A DNA stretch of 64,000 nt from Ptiloglossa arizonensis (GCF_051014685.1 NW_027478918.1:186001-250000), one strand, 5' to 3'; shown: positions 44,303 to 59,149, counted from the first letter of the stretch. The notes: generated by a model not told the origin, from the sequence alone. Numbers and translations: made by a program.

Positions 44303-44918
44303 CGTTATACGTTATACGTTATACTCTATACGTTATACGTTATACGTTATACGTTATACGTTATACGTTATACGTTATACGTTATACGTTATACGTTATA
44401 CGTTATACGTTATACGTTATACGTTATACGTTATACGTTATACGTTATACGTTATACGTTATACGTTATACGTTATACGTTATACGTTATACGTTCTACG
44501 TTATACGTTATACGTTATACGTTATACGTTCTACGTTATACGTTATACGTTAAACGTTGTACGTTATACGTTATACGTCATACGTTATACGTTATACGTT
44601 ATACGTTATACGTTATACGTTCTACGTTATACGTTATACGTTAAACGTTGTACGTAATTCGTTATACGTTGTACGTTATACGTTCTACGTTATACATTAT
44701 ACGTTAAACGTTGTACGTTATACGTTATACGTCATACGTTATACGTTATACGTTATACGTTATACGTCCTACGTTATACGTTATACGTTAAACGTTGTAC
44801 GTCATGCGATATACGTTATACGCTATACGTTATACGTTATACGTTATGCGTTATACGTAATACGTTATACGTTATACGTTATACGTTATACGTTATACGT
44901 TATACGTTATACGTTATA

Positions 44919-44953
44919 CGTAATATGTAATACGTCATACGTTTTACGTTAAT
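44919..44953 (+). repeat. Marker cassette, type 1
   Basis: Duplicate of 42714 at 2,205 bp. Confidence 0.95.
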
Positions 44954-45370
44954 CGTTATACGTTATACGTTATACGCTATACGTTATACGTTATACGTTA
45001 TACGTTATACGTTATACGTTATACGTTATACGTTATACGTTATACGTTATACGTTATACGTTATACGTTATACGTTATACGTTATACGTTATACGACATA
45101 CGTTATACGTTATACGCTATACGTTATACGTTATACGTTATACGTTATACGTTATACGTTATACGCTATACGTTATACGTTATACGTTATACGTTATACG
45201 TTACACGTTATACGTTATACGTTATACGTTATACGTTATACGTTATACGTTATACGTTATACGTTATACGTTATACGTTATACGTTATACGTTATACGTT
45301 ATACGTTATACGTTATACGTTATACGTTATACGTTATACGTTATACGTTATACGTTATACGTTATACGTT

Positions 45371-45840
45371 ATACGTTATACGTTATGCGTTATAGGATAT
45401 ACGTTATACGTTATACGTTGCACGTTATACGTTATACGTTTTGCGTTATACGTCATGCGATATACGTTATAAGTTATACGTTATACGTTATACGTTATAC
45501 ATTATACGTTATACGTTATACGTTATACGTTATACGTTATACGTTATACGTTATACGTTATACGTTATACGTTATACGTTATACGTTATACGTTATACGT
45601 TATACATTATACGTTATACGTTATACGTTATACGTTATACGTTATACGTTATATGTTATACGTTATACGTTATACGACATACGTTATACGTTATACGTTA
45701 GACGTTATACGTTATACGTTATAAGTTATACGTTATACGTTATACGTTATACGTTATGCGTTATAGGATATACGTTATACGTTATACGTTGTACGTTATA
45801 CGTTATACGTTGTACGTTATACGTTCTACGTTATACGTTA
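45371..45840 (+). repeat. Partial copy of the 38.5-kb phrase
   Basis: The phrase A7G, C1G+T3A, T6C-like break, A5T+A7G, T4C+A7G/T3A, C1A, G2A, C1T, T3A+T4C, T6G, C1A at 45385-45750 repeats 38532-38880 at a shift of 6,853 bp (979 units). It ends in a phrase of A5G and A5C units and then diverges. Confidence 0.65.
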
Positions 45841-46556
45841 TACGTTATACGTTATACGTTATACGTTATACGTTATACGTTATACGTTATACGTTATACG
45901 TTATACGTTATACGTTATACGTTATACGTTATACGTTATACGACATACGTTATACGTTATACGCTATACGTTATACGTTATACGTTATACGTTATACGTT
46001 ATACGTTATACGTTATACGTTATACGTTATACGTTATACGTTATACGTTATACGTTGGACGTTAGACGTTATACGTTATACGTTATACGCTATACGTTAT
46101 ACGTTATACGTTATACGTTATACGTTATACGTTATACGTAGTACGTTATACGTTATACGTTATACGTTATACATTATACATTATACGTTATACGTTATAC
46201 GTTATACGTTATGCGTTATAGGATATACGTTATACGTTATACGTTGTACGTTATACGTTATACGTTGTACGTTATACGTTCTACGTTATACATTATACGT
46301 TAAACGTTGTACGTTATACGTTATACGTCATACGTTATACGTTATACGTTATACGTTATACGTTCTACGTTATACGTTATACGTTAAACGTTGTACGTTA
46401 TACGTTATACGTTATACGTTATACGTTATACGTTATACGTTATGCGTTATACGTTATACGTTATACGTTATACGTTATACGTTATACGTTATACGTTATA
46501 CGTTATACGTTATACGTTATACGTTATACGTTATACGTTATACGTTATACGTTATA

Positions 46557-46591
46557 CGTAATATGTAATACATCATACGTTTTACGTTAAT
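46557..46591 (+). repeat. Marker cassette, type 1 with G2A
   Basis: The third heptamer is G2A+T4C instead of T4C, a CpG-type transition. It marks the border between regions D and E. Confidence 0.95.
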
Positions 46592-47690
46592 CGTTATACG
46601 TTATACGTTATACGCTATACGTTATACGTTATACGTTATACGTTATACGTTATACGTTATACGTTATACGTTATACGTTATACGTTATACGTTATGCGTT
46701 ATACGTTATACGTTATACGTTATACGTTATACGTTATACGTCATACTTTATACGTTATACGTTATACGTTATACGTTATACGTTATACGTTATACGTTAT
46801 AAGTTATACGTTATACGTTAGACGTTATACGTTGTACGTTATACGTTATACGTTATACGTTATACGCTATACGTTATACGTTATACGTTATACGCTATAC
46901 GTTATACGTTATACGTTATACGCTATACGTTATACGTTATACGTTAGACGTTATACGTTGTACGTTGTACGTTATACGTTATACGTTATACGCTATACGT
47001 TATACGTTATACGTTATACGTTATACGCTATACGTTATACGTTATACGTTATACGTTATACGTTATACGTTATACGTTATACGTTATACGTTATACGCTA
47101 TACGTTATACGTTATACGTTATACGTTATACGTTATACGTTATACGTTATACGTTATACGTTATACGTTATACGTTATACGTTATACGTTATACGTTATA
47201 TGTTATACGTTATACGTTATACGTTATACGTTATACGTTATACGTTATACGTTTTACGTTATACGTTATACGTTATACGCTATACGTTATACGTTATACG
47301 TTATACGTTATACGTTATACGTTATACGTTATACGTTATACGTTATACGTTATACGTTATACGTTATACGTTATACGTTATACGTTATACGTTATACGCT
47401 ATACGTTATACGTTATACGTTATACGCTATACGTTATACGTTATACGTTAGACGTTATACGTTGTACGTTATACGTTATACGTTATACGTTATACGTTAT
47501 ACGCTATACGTCATACGTTATACGTTATACGCTTTACGTTATACGTTATACGTTATACGCTATACGTTATACGTTATACGTTAGACGTTATACGTTGTAC
47601 GTTATACGTTATACGTTATACGTTATACGCTATACGTTATACGTTATACGTTATACGCTATACGTTATACGTTATACGTTATACGCTATA

Positions 47691-48033
47691 CGTTATACGT
47701 TATACGTTATACGTTATACGTTATACGTTATACGTTATACGTTATACGTTATACGTTATACGTTATACGTTATACGTTATACGTTATACGTTATACGTTA
47801 TACGTTATACGTTATACGTTATACGTTATACGTTATACGTTATACGTTATACGTTATACGTTATACGTTATACGTTATACGTTATACGTTATACGTTATA
47901 CGTTATACGTTATACGTTATACGTTATACGTTATACGTTATACGTTATACGTTATACGTTATACGTTATACGTTATACGTTATACGTTATACGTTATACG
48001 TTATACGTTATACGTTATACGTTATACGTTATA
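47691..48033 (+). repeat. Pure consensus run, 49 units
   Basis: Forty-nine perfect units between a T3C unit and an A7G unit; the counterpart in copy 2 is the 57-unit run at 54061. Confidence 0.92.
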
Positions 48034-48460
48034 CGTTATGCGTTATGCGTTATACGTTATACGTTATGCGTTATGCGTTATACGTTATACGTTATACGTT
48101 ATACGTTATACGTTATGCGTTATACGTTATACGTTATACGTTATACGTTATACGTTATACGTTATACGTTATATGTTATTCGTAATACGATATACGTGAT
48201 ACGTTATACGTTGTACGTTATACGTTATACGTTATACGTTATACGTTATACGTTATACGTTATACGTTATGCGTTATACGTTATACGTTATACGTTTTAC
48301 GTTATACGTTATACGTTATACGTTATACGTTGTACGTTATACGTTATAAGTTGTACGTTATACGATATACGTTATACGTTATTCTTTATACGTTCTTCGT
48401 TACACGTTATACGTTATACGTTGTACGTTATACGTTTTACGTTGAATGTTATACTTTATA

Positions 48461-48495
48461 CGTAGCATGTAATGCGTCATACGTTTTACGTTATT
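48461..48495 (+). repeat. Marker cassette, type 4
   Basis: Heptamers T4A+A5G+T6C; C1T+T4A+A7G; T4C; A5T; A7T. Then come consensus, A5T+A7T, T6C and C1A, and before it A5T, T6A-like, C1T and G2T units: a diverged phrase of about 15 units built on the same core. Confidence 0.95.
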
Positions 48496-48656
48496 CGTTA
48501 TACGTTTTTCGTTACAAGTTATACGTTATACGTTATACGTTATACGTTATACGATATACGTTATACGTTATACGTTATACGTTATACGTTATACGTTATA
48601 CTTTATACGTTATAGGTGTTACGTTATACGTTATACGTTATACGTTATTCGTAATA

Positions 48657-49041
48657 CGTTATACGTTATACGTTATACGTTATACGTTATACGTTATACG
48701 TTATACGTTATACGTTATACGTTATACGTTATACGTTATACGTTATACGTTATACGTTATACGTTATACGTTATACGTTATACGTTATACGTTATACGTT
48801 ATACGTTATACGTTATACGTTATACGTTATACGTTATACGTTATACGTTATACGTTATACGTTATACGTTATACGTTATACGTTATACGTTATACGTTAT
48901 ACGTTATACGTTATACGTTATACGTTATACGTTATACGTTATACGTTATACGTTATACGTTATACGTTATACGTTATACGTTATACGTTATACGTTATAC
49001 GTTATACGTTATACGTTATACGTTATACGTTATACGTTATA
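48657..49041 (+). repeat. Pure consensus run, 55 units
   Basis: Fifty-five perfect units between a T4A unit and a T6C unit. The equivalent place in copy 2 (55027-55446) is 34 plus 25 units with one C1A unit between. Confidence 0.92.
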
Positions 49042-49363
49042 CGTTACACGTTATACGTTATACGTTATACGTTATACGTTATACGTTATACGTTATACGT
49101 TATACGTTATTCGTAATACGTTATACGTGGTACGTTATACGTTGTACGTTATACGTTATACGTTATACGTTATACGTTATACGTTATACGTTATACGTTA
49201 TACGTTATACGTTATACGTTATACGTTATACGTTGTACGTTATACGTTATAAGTTGTACGTTATACGATATACGTTATACGTTATTCTTTATACGTTCTT
49301 CGTCACACGTTATACGTTATACGTTGTACGTTATACGTTTTACGTTGAATGTTATACTTTATA

Positions 49364-49398
49364 CGTAGCATGTAATGCGTCATACGTTTTACGTTATT
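49364..49398 (+). repeat. Marker cassette, type 4
   Basis: 903 bp after the previous one; the phrase before it has T4C+T6C where the copy at 48461 has T6C. The second unit after C1A is T3C. Confidence 0.95.
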
Positions 49399-51799
49399 CG
49401 TTATACGTTTTTCGTTACAAGTTATACGCTATACGTTATACGTTATACGTTATACGATATACGTTATACGTTATACGTTATACGTTATACGTTATACGTT
49501 ATACTTTATACGTTATAGGTGTTACGTTATACGTTATATGTTATACGTTATTCGTAATACGTTATACGTGATACGTTATACGTTGTACGTTATACGTTAT
49601 ACGGTATACGTTATACGCTATACATTATACGTTATACGTTATACATTACATGTTATACGTTATACGTTATACGGTATACGTCATAGGTTATACGTTATAC
49701 GTTATACGTTATACGTTATACGTTATACGTTATACGTTATACGTTATAGGTCATAGGTTATACGTTAAACGTTATACGTTATGCGTTATACGTTATACGT
49801 TATACGTTATACGTTATGCGTTATACGTTGTACGATATTCGTTATACGTTATACGTTATTAGTTATACGTTATACGGTATACGTTATACGTTGTGCGTTA
49901 CATGTTATACGTTATACGTTATACGTTATACGATATACGTTATACGTTATACGTTATACGTTATACGTTATACGTTATACGTTATACGTTATAGGCTATA
50001 CGTTACATGTTATACGTTATACATTATACGTTATACGTTATACGTTATACGTTATACGTTATACATTATACGTTATACGTTATACGTTATACGTTATACG
50101 TTATATGTTATACGTCATACGTTATACGTTATACGTTATACGTTATACGTTACACGTTATACGTTATACGTTATACGTTATACGTTATACGTTATATGTT
50201 ATACGTTATACGTTATACGTTATACGTTATACGTTATACGTTATACGTTATACGTTATACGTTATACGTTATTCGTTATACGTTATACGTTATACGTTAT
50301 ACGTTATACTTTATACGTTATACGTTATACGTTATACGTTATACGTTATACGTTATACGTTAAACGTTGTACGTTATACGTTATACGTTATACGTTATAC
50401 GTTATACGTTATACGTTATACGTTATACGTTATACGTTATACCTTATACGTTATACGTTATACGTTATACGTTATACATTATACGTTATACGTTGAACGT
50501 TGTACGATATACGTTATACGTTATACGTTATGCGTTATAGGATATACGTTATACGTTATACGTCATACGTTATTCGTTATACGTTATACGTTATACGTTA
50601 TGCGTTATAGGATATACGTTATACGTTATACGTTGTACGTTATACGTTATACGTTATACGTTATACGTTATACGTTATACGTTATACGTTATACGTTATA
50701 CGTTATACGTTAAACGTTGTACGTTATACGTTATACGTTATACGTTATACGTTATTCGTTATACGTTATACGTTATACGTTATACGTTATACGTTATACG
50801 TTATGCGTTATAGGATATACGTTATACGTTATACGTTGTACGTTATACGTTATACGTTATACGTTATATGTTATACGTCATGCGATATACGTTATACGTT
50901 ATTCGTTATACGGTATACGTTAAACGTTGTACGTTATACGTTATACGTTATACGTTATACGTTATACGTTGGACGTTATACATTATACGTTATACGTTAT
51001 ACGCCATACGTTATACGTTATACGTTATACGTTATACGTTATACGTTATACGTTATACGTTATACGTTATACGTTATACGTTATACGTTATACGTTATAC
51101 GTTATACGTTATACGTTATACGTTATACGTTATACGTTATACGTTACACGTTATACGTTATACGTTATACTGTTTACGTTATAAGTTATACGTTATACGT
51201 TATACGTTATACGTTATACGTTATACGTTATACGTTATACGTTATACGTTATACGTTATACGTTATACGTTATACGTTATGCGTTATAGGATATACATTA
51301 TACGTTATACGTTGTACGTTATACGTTATACGTTATATGTTATACGTCATGCTATATACGTTATACGTTATTCGTTATACGGTATACGTTAAACGTTGTA
51401 CGTTAGACGTTATACGTTATACGTTATACGTTATACGTTATACGTTATACGTTATACGTTATACTTTATACGTCATAGGTTATACGTTATACGTTATACG
51501 TTATACGTTATACGTTATACATTATACGTTATAAGTTATACGTTGTACGTTATACGTTGTACGTTATACGTTATACGTTAGACGCTATACGTTATACGTT
51601 ATACGTTATACGTTATACGTTATACGTTATACGTTGTACGTTAAACGTTGTACGCTATACGTTATACGTTATACGTTAGACGTTATACGTTGTACGTTAT
51701 ACGTTATACGTTATACGTTATACGCTATACGTTATACGTTATACGTTATACGCTATACGTTATACGTTATACGTTATACGATATACGTTATACGCTATA

Positions 51800-52163
51800 C
51801 GTTATACGTTATACGTTATACGTTATACGTTATACGTTATACGTTATACGTTATACGTTATACGTTATACGTTATACGTTATACGTTATACGTTATACGT
51901 TATACGTTATACGTTATACGTTATACGTTATACGTTATACGTTATACGTTATACGTTATACGTTATACGTTATACGTTATACGTTATACGTTATACGTTA
52001 TACGTTATACGTTATACGTTATACGTTATACGTTATACGTTATACGTTATACGTTATACGTTATACGTTATACGTTATACGTTATACGTTATACGTTATA
52101 CGTTATACGTTATACGTTATACGTTATACGTTATACGTTATACGTTATACGTTATACGTTATA
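51800..52163 (+). repeat. Pure consensus run, 52 units
   Basis: Fifty-two perfect units between a T3C unit and an A7G unit; its counterpart at 58170 has 38 units. Confidence 0.92.
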
Positions 52164-52541
52164 CGTTATGAGTTATACGTTATACGTTATACGTTATACG
52201 TTATACGTTATACGTTATACGTTATACGTTATTCGTAATACGTTATACGTCATACGTTATACGTTATACGTTATACGTTATACGTTATACGTTATACGTT
52301 GTACGTTATACGTTATACGTTGTACGTTATACGTTATACGTTATACGTTATACGTTAGACGTTGTACGTTATACGTTATACGTTATACTTTATACGTTAT
52401 ACGCTATACGTTATACGTTATATGTTATACGTCATGCGATATACGTTATACGTTATTCGTTATACGGTATACGTTAAACGTTGTACGTTATACGTTATAC
52501 GTTGTACGTTATACGTTTTACGTTGAATGTTATACTTTATA

Positions 52542-52576
52542 CGTAGCATGTAATGCGTCATACGTTTTACGTTATT
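52542..52576 (+). repeat. Marker cassette, type 4
   Basis: Preceded by the T3G, T6A/A5G phrase rather than the T4C+T6C phrase. Confidence 0.95.
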
Positions 52577-52968
52577 CGTTATACGTTTTTCGTTACAAGT
52601 TATACGTTATACGTTATACGTTATACGTTATACGATATACGTTATACGTTATACGTTATACGTTATACGTTATACGTTATACGTTATACTTTATACGTTA
52701 TAGGTGTTACGTTATACGTTATACGTTATACGTTATTCGTAATACGTTATACGTTATACGTTATACGTTATACGTTATACGTTATACGTTATACGTTATA
52801 CGTTATACGTTATACGTTATACGTTATACGTTATACGTTATACGTTATACGTTATACGTTATACGTTATACGTTATACGTTATACGTTATACGTTATACG
52901 TTATACGTTATACGTTATGCGTTATAGGATATACGTTATGCGTTATACGTTATACGTTATACGTTATA

Positions 52969-53003
52969 CGTAATATGTAATACGTCATACGTTTTACGTT
53001 AAT
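52969..53003 (+). repeat. Marker cassette, type 1
   Basis: Only canonical cassette inside region E; starts higher-order unit copy 2, 6,412 bp after 46557, and lacks that copy's G2A. Confidence 0.95.
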
Positions 53004-54060
53004 CGTTATACGTTATACGTTATACGCTATACGTTATACGTTATACGTTATACGTTATACGTTATACGCTATACGTTATACGTTATACGTTATACGCTAT
53101 ACGTTATACGTTATACGTTAGACGTTATACGTTGTACGTTATACGTTATACGTTATACGTTATACGCTATACGTTATACGTTATACGTTATACGTTATAC
53201 GCTATACGTTATACGTTATACGTTATACGTTATACGTTATACGTTATACGTTATACGTTATACGTTATACGCTATACGTTATACGTTATACGTTATACGT
53301 TATACGTTATACGTTATACGTTATACGTTATACGTTATACGTTATACGTTATACGTTATACGTTATACGTTATACGTTATACGTTATACGTTATACGTTA
53401 TACGTTATACGTTATACGTTATACGTTTTACGTTATACGTTATACGTTATACGCTATACGTTATACGTTATACGTTATACGTTATACGTTATACGTTATA
53501 CGTTATACGTTATACGTTATACGTTATACGTTATACGTTATACGTTATACGTTATACGTTATACGTTATACGTTATACGTTATACGTTATACGTTATACG
53601 TTATACGTTATACGTTTTACGTTATACGTTATACGTTATACGCTATACGTTATACGTTATACGTTATACGTTATACGTTATACGTTATACGTTATACGTT
53701 ATACGTTATACGTTATACGTTATACGTTATACGTTATACGTTATACGTTATACGTTATACGTTATACGCTATACGTTATACGTTATACGTTATACGCTAT
53801 ACGTTATACGTTATACGTTAGACGTTATACGTTGTACGTTATACGTTATACGTTATACGTTATACGTTATACGCTATACGTTATACGTTATACGTTATAC
53901 GCTTTACGTTATACGTTATACGTTATACGCTATACGTTATACGTTATACGTTAGACGTTATACGTTGTACGTTATACGTTATACGTTATACGTTATACGC
54001 TATACGTTATACGTTATACGTTATACGCTATACGTTATACGTTATACGTTATACGCTATA

Positions 54061-54459
54061 CGTTATACGTTATACGTTATACGTTATACGTTATACGTTA
54101 TACGTTATACGTTATACGTTATACGTTATACGTTATACGTTATACGTTATACGTTATACGTTATACGTTATACGTTATACGTTATACGTTATACGTTATA
54201 CGTTATACGTTATACGTTATACGTTATACGTTATACGTTATACGTTATACGTTATACGTTATACGTTATACGTTATACGTTATACGTTATACGTTATACG
54301 TTATACGTTATACGTTATACGTTATACGTTATACGTTATACGTTATACGTTATACGTTATACGTTATACGTTATACGTTATACGTTATACGTTATACGTT
54401 ATACGTTATACGTTATACGTTATACGTTATACGTTATACGTTATACGTTATACGTTATA
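54061..54459 (+). repeat. Pure consensus run, 57 units (longest found)
   Basis: Fifty-seven perfect units, 399 bp, between a T3C unit and an A7G unit. Confidence 0.92.
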
Positions 54460-54865
54460 CGTTATGCGTTATGCGTTATACGTTATACGTTATACGTTAT
54501 ACGTTATACGTTATGCGTTATACGTTATACGTTATACGTTATACGTTATACGTTATACGTTATACGTTATATGTTATTCGTAATACGATATACGTGATAC
54601 GTTATACGTTGTACGTTATACGTTATACGTTATACGTTATACGTTATACGTTATACGTTATACGTTATACGTTATGCGTTATACGTTATACGTTATACGT
54701 TTTACGTTATACGTTATACGTTATACGTTATACGTTTTACGTTATACGTTATAAGTTGTACGTTATACGATATACGTTATACGTTATTCTTTATACGTTC
54801 TTCGTTACACGTTATACGTTATACGTTGTACGTTATACGTTTTACGTTGAATGTTATACTTTATA

Positions 54866-54900
54866 CGTAGCATGTAATGCGTCATACGTTTTACGTTATT
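54866..54900 (+). repeat. Marker cassette, type 4
   Basis: Counterpart of 48461 at 6,405 bp. Confidence 0.95.
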
Positions 54901-55026
54901 CGTTATACGTTTTTCGTTACAAGTTATACGTTATACGTTATACGTTATACGTTATACGATATACGTTATACGTTATACGTTATACGTTATACGTTATACG
55001 TTATACATTATACGTTATAGGTGTTA

Positions 55027-55264
55027 CGTTATACGTTATACGTTATACGTTATACGTTATACGTTATACGTTATACGTTATACGTTATACGTTATACGTT
55101 ATACGTTATACGTTATACGTTATACGTTATACGTTATACGTTATACGTTATACGTTATACGTTATACGTTATACGTTATACGTTATACGTTATACGTTAT
55201 ACGTTATACGTTATACGTTATACGTTATACGTTATACGTTATACGTTATACGTTATACGTTATA
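55027..55264 (+). repeat. Pure consensus run, 34 units
   Basis: Follows the C1G+T4G+A5T unit at 55020 and ends at a C1A unit; a further 25 perfect units follow to 55446. Confidence 0.9.
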
Positions 55265-55789
55265 AGTTATACGTTATACGTTATACGTTATACGTTATAC
55301 GTTATACGTTATACGTTATACGTTATACGTTATACGTTATACGTTATACGTTATACGTTATACGTTATACGTTATACGTTATACGTTATACGTTATACGT
55401 TATACGTTATACGTTATACGTTATACGTTATACGTTATACGTTATACGTTACACGTTATACGTTATACGTTATACGTTATACGTTATACGTTATACGTTA
55501 TACGTTATACGTTATTCGTAATACGTTATACGTGGTACGTTATACGTTGTACGTTATACGTTATACGTTATACGTTATACGTTATACGTTATACGTTATA
55601 CGTTATACGTTATACGTTATACGTTTTACGTTATACGTTATACGTTATACGTTATACGTTGTACGTTATACGTTATAAGTTGTACGTTATACGATATACG
55701 TTATACGTTATTCTTTATACGTTCTTCGTCACACGTTATACGTTATACGTTGTACGTTATACGTTTTACGTTGAATGTTATACTTTATA

Positions 55790-55824
55790 CGTAGCATGTA
55801 ATGCGTCATACGTTTTACGTTATT
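55790..55824 (+). repeat. Marker cassette, type 4
   Basis: Counterpart of 49364 at 6,426 bp. Confidence 0.95.
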
Positions 55825-58169
55825 CGTTATACGTTTTTCGTTACAAGTTATACGTTATACGTTATACGTTATACGTTATACGATATACGTTATACGTTAT
55901 ACGTTATACGTTATACGTTATACGTTATACTTTATACGTTATAGGTGTTACGTTATACGTTATATGTTATACGTTATTCGTAATACGTTATACGTGATAC
56001 GTTATACGTTGTACGTTATACGTTATACGGTATACGTTATACGCTATACATTATACGTTATACGTTATACATTACATGTTATACGTTATACGTTATACGG
56101 TATACGTCATAGGTTATACGTTATACGTTATACGTTATACGTTATACGTTATACGTTATACGTTATACGTTATAGGTCATAGGTTATACGTTAAACGTTA
56201 TACGTTATGCGTTATACGTTATACGTTATACGTTATACGTTATGCGTTATACGTTGTACGATATTCGTTATACGTTATACGTTATTAGTTATACGTTATA
56301 CGGTATACGTTATACGTTGTGCGTTACATGTTATACGTTATACGTTATACGTTATACGATATACGTTATACGTTATACGTTATACGTTATACGTTATACG
56401 TTATACGTTATACGTTATAGGCTATACGTTACATGTTATACGTTATACATTATACGTTATACGTTATACGTTATACGTTATACGTTATACATTATACGTT
56501 ATACGTTATACGTTATACGTTATACGTTATATGTTATACGTCATACGTTATACGTTATACGTTATACGTTATACGTTACACGTTATACGTTATACGTTAT
56601 ACGTTATACGTTATACGTTATATGTTATACGTTATACGTTATACGTTATACGTTATACGTTATACGTTATACGTTATACGTTATACGTTATACGTTATTC
56701 GTTATACGTTATACGTTATACGTTATACGTTATACTTTATACGTTATACGTTATACGTTATACGTTATACGTTATACGTTATACGTTAAACGTTGTACGT
56801 TATACGTTATACGTTATACGTTATACGTTATACGTTATACGTTATACGTTATACGTTATACGTTATACCTTATACGTTATACGTTATACGTTATACGTTA
56901 TACATTATACGTTATACGTTGAACGTTGTACGATATACGTTATACGTTATACGTTATGCGTTATAGGATATACGTTATACGTTATACGTCATACGTTATT
57001 CGTTATACGTTATACGTTATACGTTATGCGTTATAGGATATACGTTATACGTTATACGTTGTACGTTATACGTTATACGTTATACGTTATACGTTATACG
57101 TTATACGTTATACGTTATACGTTATACGTTATACGTTAAACGTTGTACGTTATACGTTATACGTTATACGTTATACGTTATTCGTTATACGTTATACGTT
57201 ATACGTTATACGTTATACGTTATGCGTTATAGGATATACGTTATACGTTATACGTTGTACGTTATACGTTATACGTTATACGTTATATGTTATACGTCAT
57301 GCGATATACGTTATACGTTATTCGTTATACGGTATACGTTAAACGTTGTACGTTATACGTTATACGTTATACGTTATACGTTATACGTTGGACGTTATAC
57401 ATTATACGTTATACGTTATACGCCATACGTTATACGTTATACGTTATACGTTATACGTTATACGTTATACGTTATACGTTATACGTTATACGTTATACGT
57501 TATACGTTATACGTTATACGTTATACGTTATACGTTATACGTTATACGTTACACGTTATACGTTATACGTTATACTGTTTACGTTATAAGTTATACGTTA
57601 TACGTTATACGTTATACGTTATACGTTATACGTTATACGTTATACGTTATACGTTATACGTTATACGTTATACGTTATGCGTTATAGGATATACATTATA
57701 CGTTATACGTTGTACGTTATACGTTATACGTTATATGTTATACGTCATGCTATATACGTTATACGTTATTCGTTATACGGTATACGTTAAACGTTGTACG
57801 TTAGACGTTATACGTTATACGTTATACGTTATACGTTATACGTTATACGTTATACTTTATACGTCATAGGTTATACGTTATACGTTATACGTTATACGTT
57901 ATACATTATACGTTATAAGTTATACGTTGTACGTTATACGTTGTACGTTATACGTTATACGTTAGACGCTATACGTTATACGTTATACGTTATACGTTAT
58001 ACGTTATACGTTATACGTTGTACGTTAAACGTTGTACGCTATACGTTATACGTTATACGTTAGACGTTATACGTTGTACGTTATACGTTATACGTTATAC
58101 GTTATACGCTATACGTTATACGTTATACGTTATACGCTATACGTTATACGTTATACGTTATACGATATA

Positions 58170-58435
58170 CGTTATACGTTATACGTTATACGTTATACGT
58201 TATACGTTATACGTTATACGTTATACGTTATACGTTATACGTTATACGTTATACGTTATACGTTATACGTTATACGTTATACGTTATACGTTATACGTTA
58301 TACGTTATACGTTATACGTTATACGTTATACGTTATACGTTATACGTTATACGTTATACGTTATACGTTATACGTTATACGTTATACGTTATACGTTATA
58401 CGTTATACGTTATACGTTATACGTTATACGTTATA
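58170..58435 (+). repeat. Pure consensus run, 38 units
   Basis: Lies between a T3A unit and an A7G unit, in copy 2 of the region E higher-order unit. Confidence 0.9.
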
Positions 58436-58820
58436 CGTTATGCGTTATACGTTATACGTTATACGTTATACGTTATACGTTATACGTTATACGTTATACG
58501 TTATACGTTATTCGTAATACGTTATACGTCATACGTTATACGTTATACGTTATACGTTATACGTTATACGTTATACGTTGTACGTTATACGTTATACGTT
58601 GTACGTTATACGTTATACGTTATACGTTATACGTTAGACGTTGTACGTTATACGTTATACGTTATACTTTATACGTTATACGCTATACGTTATACGTTAT
58701 ATGTTATACGTCATGCGATATACGTTATACGTTATTCGTTATACGGTATACGTTAAACGTTGTACGTTATACGTTATACGTTGTACGTTATACGTTTTAC
58801 GTTGAATGTTATACTTTATA

Positions 58821-58855
58821 CGTAGCATGTAATGCGTCATACGTTTTACGTTATT
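58821..58855 (+). repeat. Marker cassette, type 4
   Basis: Counterpart of 52542 at 6,279 bp. Confidence 0.95.
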
Positions 58856-59149
58856 CGTTATACGTTTTTCGTTACAAGTTATACGTTATACGTTATACGT
58901 TATACGTTATACGATATACGTTATACGTTATACGTTATACGTTATACGTTAAACGTTGTACGTTATACGTTATACGTTATACGTTATACGTTATACGTTA
59001 TACGTTATACGTTATACGTTATACGTTATACGTTATACGTTATACGTTATACGTTATACGTTATACGTTATACGTTATACGTTATACGTTATACGTTATA
59101 CGTTATACGTTATACGTTATACGTTATACGTTATACGTTATACGTTATA

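Larger units (their letters stand above)
43086..45290 (+). repeat. 2.2-kb tandem duplication, copy 2
   Basis: Direct neighbour of copy 1. In about 1.8 kb compared by landmark I saw no discordant variant beyond the one-unit length difference, so this is among the youngest large duplications in the window, or an assembly duplication. Confidence 0.9.
18056..46591 (+). repeat. Region D of the array: 6.2-kb higher-order repeats
   Basis: Defined by markers not seen in A or E: C1G+G2T+T3A following A7G (19091, 19721, 20141 and about ten more), G2A+T4C (near 19834, 20254, 22813, 29056, 35228) and T4C+A5C (near 22621, 26288, 28459, 32595, 34646, 41909, 44115). It contains the type 2 and type 3 cassettes. 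Successive large blocks match at shifts of 5,844-6,299 bp, with smaller 2.0-2.3-kb duplications nested inside. Confidence 0.75.
46557..52968 (+). repeat. Region E higher-order unit, copy 1 (about 6.4 kb)
   Basis: Runs from the type 1 cassette at 46557 to the next at 52969 (6,412 bp, 916 units). It contains a T3C-rich part, pure runs of 49, 55 and 52 units, type 4 cassettes at 48461, 49364 and 52542, and the diverged 49.1-51.7-kb block. Confidence 0.75.
52969..58960 (+). repeat. Region E higher-order unit, copy 2
   Basis: Matches copy 1 at shifts of 6,384-6,426 bp (cassettes 48461 to 54866, 49364 to 55790), falling to 6,279 bp by 58821 because the pure runs shortened by whole units. The T4G+A5G unit at 49126 maps to 55531 (6,405 bp). 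Confidence 0.75.

Noticed and set aside
48615..48621. Apparent register break at the GGTGTTA unit (also 49518, 52703, 55020, 55944, 59647, 61110, 61908, 63588)
   Set aside because: Positions before and after agree modulo 7, so it is a heptamer with three substitutions, not an insertion or deletion.
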